From: Salipaludibacillus neizhouensis
GTDB lineage: Bacteria > Bacillota > Bacilli > Bacillales > Salisediminibacteriaceae
Assembly: GCF_002886185.1 (NCBI RefSeq)
Contig: NZ_KZ614146.1
Span: forward strand, 3,235,034-3,299,033
DNA: 64,000 bases
Direction of reading: 5' to 3'
In this document: positions 16,394 to 24,320 of the stretch, piece by piece
How the letters are laid out: every line of letters begins with the position of its first letter
Position numbering within the stretch: the first letter of the stretch is position 1
Made by a program: the position numbers and the translations under genes
The notes under the pieces: model-generated
Databases searched by the model: none
Told to the model about the DNA's origin: nothing
Seen by the model: only the letters and a program-made list of their open reading frames with translations

Positions 16394-17567
16394 ACTTTCT
16401 CCTTAACAAGGAAGCTGCTTCTGTCACTGATCGTATTTTTCCCGAGATATTTTCAAGTATGTTAACTGGACTGCTTGAGAAGGTTGCAAAACCGCAATCA
16501 GGATTGAGCCATATCTTTTCATTCGGAAGGTAATTCATTGTCTCTTCCACTCTTGAGAGGATGGAGTCCACTGTCTCAATTTCGTCTGTTCGTGGATTTA
16601 CCACTCCTAAACCAAGTGCTGTTTGCTCTCCAATTCTTGTATCAGCTAATAGTGAGCTCAGCTCCCCTGCCCTTGGTGTTGAGAATTCAAGTGTTAAAAG
16701 ATCTGGATTCACGTTGGCAAATAACTCAAGTAGTGGAGTATATGGACCTGTTAATAATATGCTCTCATCTTTGCTCCAGTTACCTCTGCAGACATGAAGA
16801 GAAGCAACTGTCTTAGTTCTATCTATATGCTCCATAATTTGTCCAATCAAGCTAGTAGCAAATTCTAGCTCCTCTTTAGGATCCTTTCTTTCAGAAAGAG
16901 CAGCACACATAAATGACCTTGGATTTCCGTCAGTGAAGACTACCTCGGTCAAAACCGGTTCATCCAATTGAATTACATCGACTCCTATGTGGATTAGATT
17001 GTCTATCTCTTCCTTTAAAATTTTTATAACATCTTGCCCAAGTTCTTCCTTACTGTCGTAAAATTCACCTGAGAGATTAGGCACCCACATCGATCTAGTA
17101 AGGAGATAAGGACCTGGTAATGTTACTTTAACGGGTTTATCGGTATATTTCCTCAAAACCCTAAGCTCATCTGCGACAATATCACCTTTGTATTTCAGTT
17201 TGCCGACACAAATAGCATTTTTTATACTGACTGCTGGAACATCAAGCGTGGTCAAAATGTTCTCAAAAGCTTTTTTGTCATCAATATAATCGAGCATTTC
17301 ACTCATGCTCATCATTCTTACGCCATCAATTTTATTGGAAACGAAGGACACATAGTTATCCCGTCCAATCTCTCCACTCGTGATTATGTCTATCCCCAGG
17401 TCCTCTTGTAACGTAATGACCTTTTGGGTTTCCATCTCAATAAGCTTATTAAAGTCGTTAGGGTCCATAGTTCCTCTTCTAATCTTTCTGAGGGCGCTTA
17501 GAACGTCTTTAGATCTAGGCATGCTTCCCATTAAAGAAGTAGGAAAAAGCGGTAAAGAACTTTTCAT
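16386..17567 (-). CDS. MetE-core (cobalamin-independent methionine synthase-like) methyltransferase
   Basis: 393 aa, matching only the C-terminal catalytic half of MetE. The zinc ligands are present: His and Cys in SLHVCRG, Glu in LTLEFSTPRAGE and Cys in LNPDCGFAT. QLDEPVLTE and KVTLPGPYLLTRS are also typical. Such short MetE-core proteins transfer a methyl group to a thiol, usually homocysteine, and may use donors other than methyl-tetrahydrofolate because the N-terminal half is absent. The ATG at 17567 is preferred over 17576 because GGAG is 8 bases before it. It lies in an operon with a flavoprotein, a PhnD-fold protein and an OsmC-like protein; donor and acceptor are unknown. Confidence 0.8.
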   Translation of the reverse strand: MKSSLPLFPTSLMGSMPRSKDVLSALRKIRRGTMDPNDFNKLIEMETQKVITLQEDLGIDIITSGEIGRDNYVSFVSNKIDGVRMMSMSEMLDYIDDKKAFENILTTLDVPAVSIKNAICVGKLKYKGDIVADELRVLRKYTDKPVKVTLPGPYLLTRSMWVPNLSGEFYDSKEELGQDVIKILKEEIDNLIHIGVDVIQLDEPVLTEVVFTDGNPRSFMCAALSERKDPKEELEFATSLIGQIMEHIDRTKTVASLHVCRGNWSKDESILLTGPYTPLLELFANVNPDLLTLEFSTPRAGELSSLLADTRIGEQTALGLGVVNPRTDEIETVDSILSRVEETMNYLPNEKIWLNPDCGFATFSSSPVNILENISGKIRSVTEAASLLRRKYE

Positions 17568-17600
17568 ATTTTTCATCTCCTAAAGTCGATATAAATAGTT

Positions 17601-17632
17601 AAAAGAGAAGCAGTGGATAAACCACGCTTCTC
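17601..17632 (-). terminator. internal terminator before the MetE-core gene
   Basis: On the minus strand GAGAAGC-GTGG pairs with CCAC-T-GCTTCTC around TTTAT and is followed by TTTT. It sits in the 140-base gap between the PhnD-like and MetE-core genes, so it may reduce or condition read-through into the last two genes. Confidence 0.6.
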
Positions 17633-17707
17633 CTTAGAATGCTACTAATAAACTAGTTTAATAGAAACGGTTTATTTAAAGTAACTTAAAGAATGATTCA
17701 CCAGGAA

Positions 17708-18526
17708 TTACTTATTAAAGAACTTGAGATAGTCAGTAGCTTCACGTAATTGCTGAAATCCTGTGATTCTGCCTTCAACCCATTCCTTCAAGCCTTCCAT
17801 ATCCATCATCTTCTTATGGTCTTCATTGTTGTAATCCATTTTATGAAGCACTTTTTCCCATTCTATGAACTTTTCAGTTGAAAAATCAGGATGTGCTACG
17901 AAAATACAATGGTCAAACAAAGCAGTTGTATCCATACAAACGAATTGATTGTCGTCAATAGTGCCATCCTTTATCCAAGCTTCCCAGTTTAAATCCAGAG
18001 TAACAACTGCGTCTACAGTTCCTGTCATCAATGCTTTAATGGCATCTAACTCTCCACCAATATGGTCTCCATGCAGGCCGACGCCAACATTAAACATTTT
18101 CTCCGTGTAGTCCTCTCCATACTCTAGTCCATTTTTATGTAAATGGTTGATTGGTATCAACCTTGCTTGAGGAGAGTCTTTAGCTCCAAAGCCAATCGTC
18201 TTACCCTTTAGCTCAACAAGATTTGATATGCCACTATCTTTTCTGACTATGAAGCAAGTCTTTCGGTCTCTATCCGTATCTCTCATTGAACCCATCTGGC
18301 ATTTACCATCGGTTCTCGAATAAGTGTCCAACCACGCTAAAGGAGAATTCCAGGCGATATCTATTTCCTTGTTCATTAATCCGTCAACCTGACCTTCATA
18401 ATCCTTATAGAAGACACATTCTATTTCAAGTCCTTCCTCTTTGAAAAAATCAGCGATGACCCCCCAGATAACTGTAACTGTCGGATTATAAATAACAGCT
18501 CCTACTTTTATTCGATCGTTATTCAA
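17708..18526 (-). CDS. PhnD/SsuA-fold substrate-binding-like protein without signal peptide
   Basis: 272 aa from TTG 18526 (AAGGAG 8 bases upstream; a GTG at 18535 overlaps that site). It reads as a type 2 periplasmic binding fold: IKVGAVIYNPTVTVIWGVI, DIAWNSPLAWLDTY, VELKGKTIGFGAKDSPQA, and AIKALMTGTVDAVVTLD, as in PhnD and SsuA. There is no signal peptide, lipobox or N-terminal hydrophobic segment, so the protein stays in the cytosol. It has no permease or ATPase beside it. Family members with this fold that stay inside cells include enzymes (THI5-type, MqnA/MqnD). It may bind or convert a phosphonate-, sulfonate- or aromatic-like compound; this is inference. Confidence 0.7.
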   Translation of the reverse strand: MNNDRIKVGAVIYNPTVTVIWGVIADFFKEEGLEIECVFYKDYEGQVDGLMNKEIDIAWNSPLAWLDTYSRTDGKCQMGSMRDTDRDRKTCFIVRKDSGISNLVELKGKTIGFGAKDSPQARLIPINHLHKNGLEYGEDYTEKMFNVGVGLHGDHIGGELDAIKALMTGTVDAVVTLDLNWEAWIKDGTIDDNQFVCMDTTALFDHCIFVAHPDFSTEKFIEWEKVLHKMDYNNEDHKKMMDMEGLKEWVEGRITGFQQLREATDYLKFFNK

Positions 18527-18547
18527 TAGACTCACTCCTTTTTGTTT

Positions 18548-19675
18548 TTATGGAATCATCTGTCCTGTTAGTGTTTTTCCAAGCCAAATCGTCAAAACGT
18601 CGGAACTTGGGGCCATAACTTGTCCAGCATATGAATCTCTCAGAAGTCTTTCAATAGGAAGAGCCTTATTATAAGCTTTTCCTCCTCCAACTCTCATTGC
18701 AAGTCTTCCGCATTCAATGGCTGCTTCTGAAGCAAAGACTCTTGCCGCTAAAATCTTTGCAAGTGCATCAGATTCTTCATTGGCACCTGCACTCGCAGCG
18801 TCTAAAGTAATTGCTATTGCTGCTGCCGCATTTTTATAGATATGTCCAATATGCGTTTGTACCATTTCAATAGTTGAAAGGGAACTTCCATCTGGATATT
18901 TCCTATCCACAGCATGATTGCTAACTTCTTCAAACATATGCATGGCAGTACCGCTGTATACTGATCCTAGTCCGGTGATGAAGAATGGTGCTACGACATT
19001 GAATACCTGCTCTTCACCAGAACCTTCTTCTCCAAGACGATAAGAAGAGTCCAACGTCACATGATCAATGTGCATTGGACATGACGAGTTACCCCTCATT
19101 CCAAGACCATTCCAATTAGACATTTCAAAAGTTAAGCCTTGTTTTTCCATAGGGAAAACCCAGTTGTTTATTTTTCCTTCTTCAACAGATGGTGCAAGTA
19201 CGAGGTAGTACGAGGCATACGTTGCTGATGTTACCATGCTCTTTGTTCCATTAAAAATTGTGTTTTCACCATTAACCTCAGCAGAAATTTCCGGATTATA
19301 GAAATGTGTTCCTGTTCCAATTTCGCTGAAGGCTAAAGCCAAGAATTCTCCTTTTTCTACAATGTCTGAAAAAATCTTTTTCTTAAGTTCGTCACTTCCA
19401 TGAGTTACAACACACATTAATGCAACATTATGCATCATGTAGCAAAGAGCAGTTGTAGAACAAGTCTCGGCAAATGCCAAACAAGCCTGAGCATGCTCTT
19501 CAAGCCCTTTGCCAAATCCACCATATTCTTCAGGCACAAGCAATTTCAAAAAGCCCTTTTCGCCTAGTTCCTTGAAGGATTCTTCAGGGAATTTCGACTC
19601 CTTATCTGTCAATTCCGTGTAAGGTTGTATGTAGGCCTTTGCAAAATCCTTGCCTTCTTGATATACATTGTTCAT
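18548..19675 (-). CDS. acyl-CoA dehydrogenase-fold flavoprotein
   Basis: 375 aa. The ACAD fold is clear: GFLKLLVPEEYGGFGKG, ALAFSEIGTGTHF, FNGTKSMVTSATYASYYLV, GLGMRGNSS and the C-terminal helix GGGKAYNKALPIERLLRDSY. The usual catalytic base segment (Y-E-G-T near the end) is replaced by APSSDVLTIWLGK, so it may not be a normal dehydrogenase; the fold is shared by flavin-dependent monooxygenases such as DszC and SfnB that act on sulfur compounds. First gene of the four-gene unit (GAGGAGG before ATG), 22 bases ahead of the PhnD-like gene. Substrate unknown. Confidence 0.8.
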   Translation of the reverse strand: MNNVYQEGKDFAKAYIQPYTELTDKESKFPEESFKELGEKGFLKLLVPEEYGGFGKGLEEHAQACLAFAETCSTTALCYMMHNVALMCVVTHGSDELKKKIFSDIVEKGEFLALAFSEIGTGTHFYNPEISAEVNGENTIFNGTKSMVTSATYASYYLVLAPSVEEGKINNWVFPMEKQGLTFEMSNWNGLGMRGNSSCPMHIDHVTLDSSYRLGEEGSGEEQVFNVVAPFFITGLGSVYSGTAMHMFEEVSNHAVDRKYPDGSSLSTIEMVQTHIGHIYKNAAAAIAITLDAASAGANEESDALAKILAARVFASEAAIECGRLAMRVGGGKAYNKALPIERLLRDSYAGQVMAPSSDVLTIWLGKTLTGQMIP

Positions 19676-19924
19676 ATTATCCTCCTCGTGATTTTATTTC
19701 TATTATTTTCAAAATTTTCCAGTAGTGCATTATAAGTTATTATACTATCAGATTACTTGGTAATACTCAAATACTCGGAATCTAATTTAGTAGCTTTAAA
19801 GACAATTATCTAACCGATTTTACTTGTATTGTATTAAGGACAAATACATAACTCGGACTTGAAAACGACTATTCCAAGAATCGTACACCCAGAATAAATA
19901 ATTAACTTGTGATCTAAAAACATG
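19676..19924 (-). promoter_or_regulatory. leader region of the ACAD/PhnD/MetE/OsmC operon
   Basis: The minus strand contains TAGTATAAT (-10 like) about 65 bases before the start, preceded by the partly symmetrical segment TCCGAGTATTTGAGTATTAC with repeated GAGTATT. No SAM, T-box or other known riboswitch fold is recognised. The repeated element could be a regulator site; this is weak evidence. Confidence 0.3.
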
Positions 19925-19960
19925 AAAAAAAGCAGATACCCTTTATCGGGGATCTGCTTC
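19925..19960 (-). terminator. terminator of the nik/hydrolase operon
   Basis: On the minus strand AGCAGAT-CCC pairs with GGG-T-ATCTGCT and is followed by TTTTTT; it ends the operon about 80 bases after the hydrolase stop. Confidence 0.8.
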
Positions 19961-20036
19961 TTCTTGATAGTATGAGTATACTTAAACACAGAATAATTTA
20001 ATTTCGCAAAAAATATTAATTCAAATAGTTAGGATT

Positions 20037-20792
20037 TCAAGCGTTTGCTTTTACAAATTCAAAGGTCATATCCGCTACTTTTTTATTACCAGCTTCTGAA
20101 AAACCATGTCCTTCTCCCGAAAATACTTCAATTCTTGCATGAGGATACAGCTTCGCTGCTCTCTCTCCATATTCGAGTGGCACAATTTCATCTAGATCAC
20201 CATGAAAAATCAGTACATTCTTATGAAATTTTCCAATATGTTCAAATACATTGTAACCATGAATGGATTCAATAAATACTCTGCCCAACGTCACACCCCA
20301 AAACTCGTAATTGTCAGGAATACTGTCTAGTTTAGGGAATCTTTCATTCCAGTTATCCGCGATACAAAATGCAGGAAACAGCAATAAGATTCCTTTAATT
20401 TTCTCTATATATTCTTCCGCCGCTAATGCTGTTACCAATCCTCCCTGACTTCCGCCGAATAGAAAGATATTGTCACGATCTACATTCTCCCAATCCTTTA
20501 TGGTATCAATGACGGTGCACAGATCTTCTTTTTCTGTAAATATAGACATTTCAGTAGTCTTAAGATCACTTTGAGAATTTACAGATCCACCACAAAAATC
20601 AAAACAATATGCACCCACACCATTAACTGCTAAATATTCACTATTCATCGAAAAATCTGCGTTCGTTCCGTTGAAACCGTGGCTGAAGATAACGACAGGG
20701 CAATTTTTACTAGTAATTGGCATATAGGAGACACCATAAATTTCCCTATCATTATGTTTAATTTTCACTTCTTTTTTTTCGTAATTTTTCAT
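20037..20792 (-). CDS. alpha/beta hydrolase (serine esterase/lipase-like)
   Basis: 251 aa. FSHGFNGTNADF is the oxyanion region, LFGGSQGGLV the nucleophile elbow with Ser, GDLDEIVP supplies Asp and GEGHGFSE supplies His. No signal peptide, so it acts in the cytosol. It follows the last transporter gene by 39 bases and shares its terminator, which makes it part of the nik-type operon. It could cleave an ester or amide of an imported metallophore or peptide-like ligand, as siderophore esterases do (inference). Closest by pattern to cinnamoyl/feruloyl-type esterases. Confidence 0.8.
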   Translation of the reverse strand: MKNYEKKEVKIKHNDREIYGVSYMPITSKNCPVVIFSHGFNGTNADFSMNSEYLAVNGVGAYCFDFCGGSVNSQSDLKTTEMSIFTEKEDLCTVIDTIKDWENVDRDNIFLFGGSQGGLVTALAAEEYIEKIKGILLLFPAFCIADNWNERFPKLDSIPDNYEFWGVTLGRVFIESIHGYNVFEHIGKFHKNVLIFHGDLDEIVPLEYGERAAKLYPHARIEVFSGEGHGFSEAGNKKVADMTFEFVKANA

Positions 20793-20831
20793 TTTAAACC
20801 CTCCAACTCATTACATTAACTACGTTTATCT

Positions 20832-21638
20832 CTAGTTGAAAATCGATCTAAAACGAGGGTGTTCAGCAAGAATGGAGTCTTTCATTTGCATAACTACGGG
20901 GTGTTTGGAGGAAAAAAACTGATCTTTTGAATCGTACATCTGAATTAATTCCCCTTTTTCAAGTACACCAATAGTATCAGAGATTGAAAAGGCGGCTTTA
21001 ATATCATGTGTAATAAAAAGGTATGATAAGCCGAAATCCTCTTTTAATCCCTTTAATAGGTCTAATATTAAACTTTGTGTAACCATATCTACACTACTAA
21101 CCGATTCATCTAAAACGATTAACTTCGGTTTAAGAGAGATTGCTCTAGCAATATTAATCCTTTGCAATTGTCCTCCGCTAAATTGGTGAGGGTATTTTTT
21201 TAAATCCTTTTCACTTAAGTCTACTCGTTCCAATAAGGAAATAACTGTTTTTCTTCGTTCACCTACTGTTAGTTTTTCATAGTTTTCTAAAGGTTCGCTT
21301 ATAATACGTTCAGCTGTCATGCGAGGGTTAACAGCTGAATATGAATCTTGAAAAACAACTTGTAGATCCCGGCGTAGCATTTGGCGAGTTCGCTTATCGG
21401 CATTATAAATGTCGTGTCCTTGAAAAAGAATCTGACCTTGCTGTGGACGTTGTATGCCAAGAATAACTTTCCCTAAGGTGCTTTTACCGGCTCCACTTGT
21501 GCCAAGCAAGCCTACACACTTTCCTTCTTCAATTGAAAAGGAAATATCACTAAGTGCTTTATTCATTTGATCTTTCCATTTAAAAAACCTTTTGGAATTA
21601 TAGCTATGATTCACTCGGTTTACCTGTAATAAGCTCAT
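20832..21638 (-). CDS. nikE: ABC transporter ATPase, NikE/OppF type
   Basis: 268 aa from ATG 21638 (GGGTGGGG upstream; a GTG 9 bases earlier lies in that site). Walker A GTSGAGKST, signature FSGGQLQRINIARAI, Walker B KLIVLDESVSSVD and H-loop ITHD are all present. It is the second ATPase of a Ni/peptide-type importer and couples ATP hydrolysis to uptake with the 21673-22503 partner. In this subfamily the Walker B end is DES rather than DEP, as often seen in OppF/NikE proteins. Confidence 0.8.
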   Translation of the reverse strand: MSLLQVNRVNHSYNSKRFFKWKDQMNKALSDISFSIEEGKCVGLLGTSGAGKSTLGKVILGIQRPQQGQILFQGHDIYNADKRTRQMLRRDLQVVFQDSYSAVNPRMTAERIISEPLENYEKLTVGERRKTVISLLERVDLSEKDLKKYPHQFSGGQLQRINIARAISLKPKLIVLDESVSSVDMVTQSLILDLLKGLKEDFGLSYLFITHDIKAAFSISDTIGVLEKGELIQMYDSKDQFFSSKHPVVMQMKDSILAEHPRFRSIFN

Positions 21639-21672
21639 TAGCCCCACCCTTTAACAGATTACATTCTAAATA

Positions 21673-22503
21673 TCACAACACATGAGTAATAGGTTGATGT
21701 TCATAATCTAAGGTTGGCCTTGTTCTAAGTAACTTCTTTGTATAGTCATGGTGTGGATTGTCAAATAGTTCAAACACATTCCCAGCTTCTACAATTCTTC
21801 CATGTTGCATCACGATTACATCATCTGCCATTTCCGAAATTACACCAAGATCGTGAGAAATGAGTAAAATAGACGTTCCATATTCAGAACGAATTTTATC
21901 TAATAAGCGAAGTACTAATAATTGGTTATGAAGATCAAGAGCTGTAGTTGGTTCATCAGCAATAATAACAGAGGGATGTAAACAAGCGGACATAGCAATC
22001 ATTACACGCTGAAGCATTCCGCCACTCAATTGAAAAGGGTACTTTTTTAATAATTTTTCTGGTTCTGGCAAGTTTACACTTTTCATCACATCAATGGCAA
22101 GCTCGATTGCTTGTTTCTTATTTAATGAAGTATGAGACCTGATTGTTTCAACAAATTGATAGCCAATGGTAAAAACAGGAGTAAAGGCATTCATCGGATT
22201 TTGCATAATAAAGGCAATTTCCTTCCCTCGAATACCACGCATTTCTTTGTTCCCTAAACCATTCAATTCTCTATCTTGAAGTGTAATGCTTCCTTGAACT
22301 TCCATGTTTTTCTGATCAAGTAGCTGTAGGATAGACATACTTGTGACTGTTTTACCACTACCACTTTCCCCAACAAGACCCAGTATCTTCCCTTTTTCAA
22401 TACCAAAATTAATATCCTTAACAAGTGTAGACATACCATCTTTCGTTTTCACTTCAACATGTAAGTCTTTCACATTTAAAATATTACGCTTACTCGATTC
22501 CAC
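21673..22503 (-). CDS. nikD: ABC transporter ATPase, NikD/OppD type
   Basis: 276 aa from GTG 22503 (GGAGGG 8 bases upstream). Walker A GESGSGKTVT, signature LSGGMLQRVMIAMS, Walker B VIIADEPTTALD and H-loop ISHD are intact. C-terminal GRIVEAG...TKKLLRTRP is typical for the OppD/NikD class, though the cysteine-rich C-terminal domain of many OppD proteins is absent. Cytosolic subunit of the importer encoded here. Confidence 0.8.
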   Translation of the reverse strand: MESSKRNILNVKDLHVEVKTKDGMSTLVKDINFGIEKGKILGLVGESGSGKTVTSMSILQLLDQKNMEVQGSITLQDRELNGLGNKEMRGIRGKEIAFIMQNPMNAFTPVFTIGYQFVETIRSHTSLNKKQAIELAIDVMKSVNLPEPEKLLKKYPFQLSGGMLQRVMIAMSACLHPSVIIADEPTTALDLHNQLLVLRLLDKIRSEYGTSILLISHDLGVISEMADDVIVMQHGRIVEAGNVFELFDNPHHDYTKKLLRTRPTLDYEHQPITHVL

Positions 22504-22527
22504 TATTCATCCCTCCTTTTCTATGTA

Positions 22528-23358
22528 TTACCGACGTTTAATCCCAAAACGTTCCGATAGTGCTTCGCCCAATAAATTAAAGGTAATGACTACTAGCATA
22601 ATCATTAAGCCTGGATAAAGCATTAGTTCTGGATTTGTCCTAATATAAGATTTCCCTTCATGAATCATCGCACCCCACTCTGGAGTAGGAGGTTGCACAC
22701 CTAAACCTAAAAACGACATGGAGGATAAATCCATAATAGCCCAACCCATTTCCAATGTTCCCATTACTGCTAGCGGTGGAAGGACATTGGGAATGACATG
22801 TTTCTTCATAATCGTCCATTGAGAAGAACCACTAATTCTAGCTGCAGTAATATAGTTTTGTTCTTTCAGGCTTAGGACCATTCCGCGGATGACTCTTGCA
22901 TAGTAAACCCATTGCACAAAAATTAATGCTAAGATGACTTGTTTAAGACCAGCTCCCCATATACCCACTAAACCGAGAACAAGCAAAAGATTTGGAAATG
23001 CCATTACACCATCACCAAATCTCATTAACAGCTGATCCACCCAGCCACCTCTATAACCAGCAATAATACCAACGATCAGACCGATACTTAAAGATGAAAT
23101 GAAAATCAATATCGCAAACCCCAGAGATATACGTGCACCATATAGGATACGCGAAAACGTACATCTTCCTAAATGGTCTGTTCCTAATGGATAATCCAAT
23201 GAAGGGGACTGAAGTTTAACAGCTAAATTAACAAAAGTCGGGTCATTAGGTACGAGCCATGGAGCAAAAATAGCAATGAAAAGGAGTACACATAATATTA
23301 CAGAACAAAGGACAATCACTTTTTCGCTTTTTAATATACTACGAATCTTTGCAATCAT
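22528..23358 (-). CDS. nikC: ABC transporter permease, NikC/DppC type
   Basis: 276 aa with six membrane segments. An N-terminal segment is followed by LGTDHLGRCTFSRILYGARISL, the OppC/NikC hallmark, and the ATPase-contact loop ARISGSSQWTIMKKHVIPN (EAA type). The start overlaps the nikB stop by 4 bases. Together with the 23355-24299 protein it forms the transmembrane channel. Confidence 0.85.
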   Translation of the reverse strand: MIAKIRSILKSEKVIVLCSVILCVLLFIAIFAPWLVPNDPTFVNLAVKLQSPSLDYPLGTDHLGRCTFSRILYGARISLGFAILIFISSLSIGLIVGIIAGYRGGWVDQLLMRFGDGVMAFPNLLLVLGLVGIWGAGLKQVILALIFVQWVYYARVIRGMVLSLKEQNYITAARISGSSQWTIMKKHVIPNVLPPLAVMGTLEMGWAIMDLSSMSFLGLGVQPPTPEWGAMIHEGKSYIRTNPELMLYPGLMIMLVVITFNLLGEALSERFGIKRR

Positions 23359-24299
23359 TGATGTTGCCTTCCTTTTCTAGAAATACGTGGGTCAATATAC
23401 ATTTGCAAAAGATCGATAATAAGATTGCTAAATATGAATATAGCCGCGGCTAACAGCACATAACATTGAATTACAGGGACATCACGGTTAAAAATAGCCT
23501 CAATAAAATACCGCCCGAACCCTGGCCACGAAAAGACTGCCTCAACAATTATGGTTCCAGTCATCAATTTCCCTAAATTCATTCCAAGTCCCGTAATCAT
23601 AGGTGAAATGGCAATTTTCAAGACATGTTTTCCCATTATCGCTTTTTCCTGAATGCCTCTCGTCCGCGCAAAAAGTATATATGGCTCTTGTAGATTTTCA
23701 AGTACGCTTGCACGTAAAAGTCGCGTATATAAAGCTATTAATGGCAGTGCTAGAGTTAAAGAAGGTAAAACTAGATGTTTCCATGTTCCTATGCCTTCTA
23801 CTGGGAAAAGATCAAGTTTAACAGAAAAGAAAAATATGAATAAATATCCGAGCCAAAAGGAAGGTATGGATGCCCCAATAAAAGAGAGAATACGGCTAAA
23901 GTGATCAATTGCACTATTTTTCTTTATACCAGCTAAAAACCCAAGAGGAATACTTACTACTATTGCGATTAAGAGGCTTCCAAATGTTAATTGGATTGTC
24001 GCTGGCATTCGGGAGGAAACCTCTTCCCATACAGGCTTATTCGTGATATAAGATTTACCAAAATCAAATTGGCTGATACTCACAATCGTGTTTACATACT
24101 GCGTAAGAAGCGGCTGGTCTAAGCCAAACTCCTGTCTTTTTTGCGCCAACAACTCATCTGTCGGTTGGATATGTGAAGCAACTAAGTAAGCCTCAGCAGG
24201 GTCCACTGGTGATAAATTAATCATTCCAAATGTTAATAGAGTAACCAAAAGGAAGATTGGTATGATCGCCAGAATTCGTTTCAAAATATAAGTTCCCAT
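23355..24299 (-). CDS. nikB: ABC transporter permease, NikB/DppB type
   Basis: 314 aa with six membrane segments: YILKRILAIIPIFLLVTLLTF at the start, GLDQPLLTQYVN in the first outer loop, and the EAA loop FARTRGIQEKAIMGKHVLK. Length and pattern are those of OppB/NikB permeases. It follows nikA by 21 bases. Confidence 0.85.
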   Translation of the reverse strand: MGTYILKRILAIIPIFLLVTLLTFGMINLSPVDPAEAYLVASHIQPTDELLAQKRQEFGLDQPLLTQYVNTIVSISQFDFGKSYITNKPVWEEVSSRMPATIQLTFGSLLIAIVVSIPLGFLAGIKKNSAIDHFSRILSFIGASIPSFWLGYLFIFFFSVKLDLFPVEGIGTWKHLVLPSLTLALPLIALYTRLLRASVLENLQEPYILFARTRGIQEKAIMGKHVLKIAISPMITGLGMNLGKLMTGTIIVEAVFSWPGFGRYFIEAIFNRDVPVIQCYVLLAAAIFIFSNLIIDLLQMYIDPRISRKGRQHQ

Positions 24300-24320
24300 A
24301 AGAAAATCTCCTGTCGCTCA

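Noticed and set aside
19676..19924. SAM (S-box) riboswitch or T-box before the ACAD operon
   Set aside because: No terminator stem or conserved T-box/S-box core could be found in the leader.
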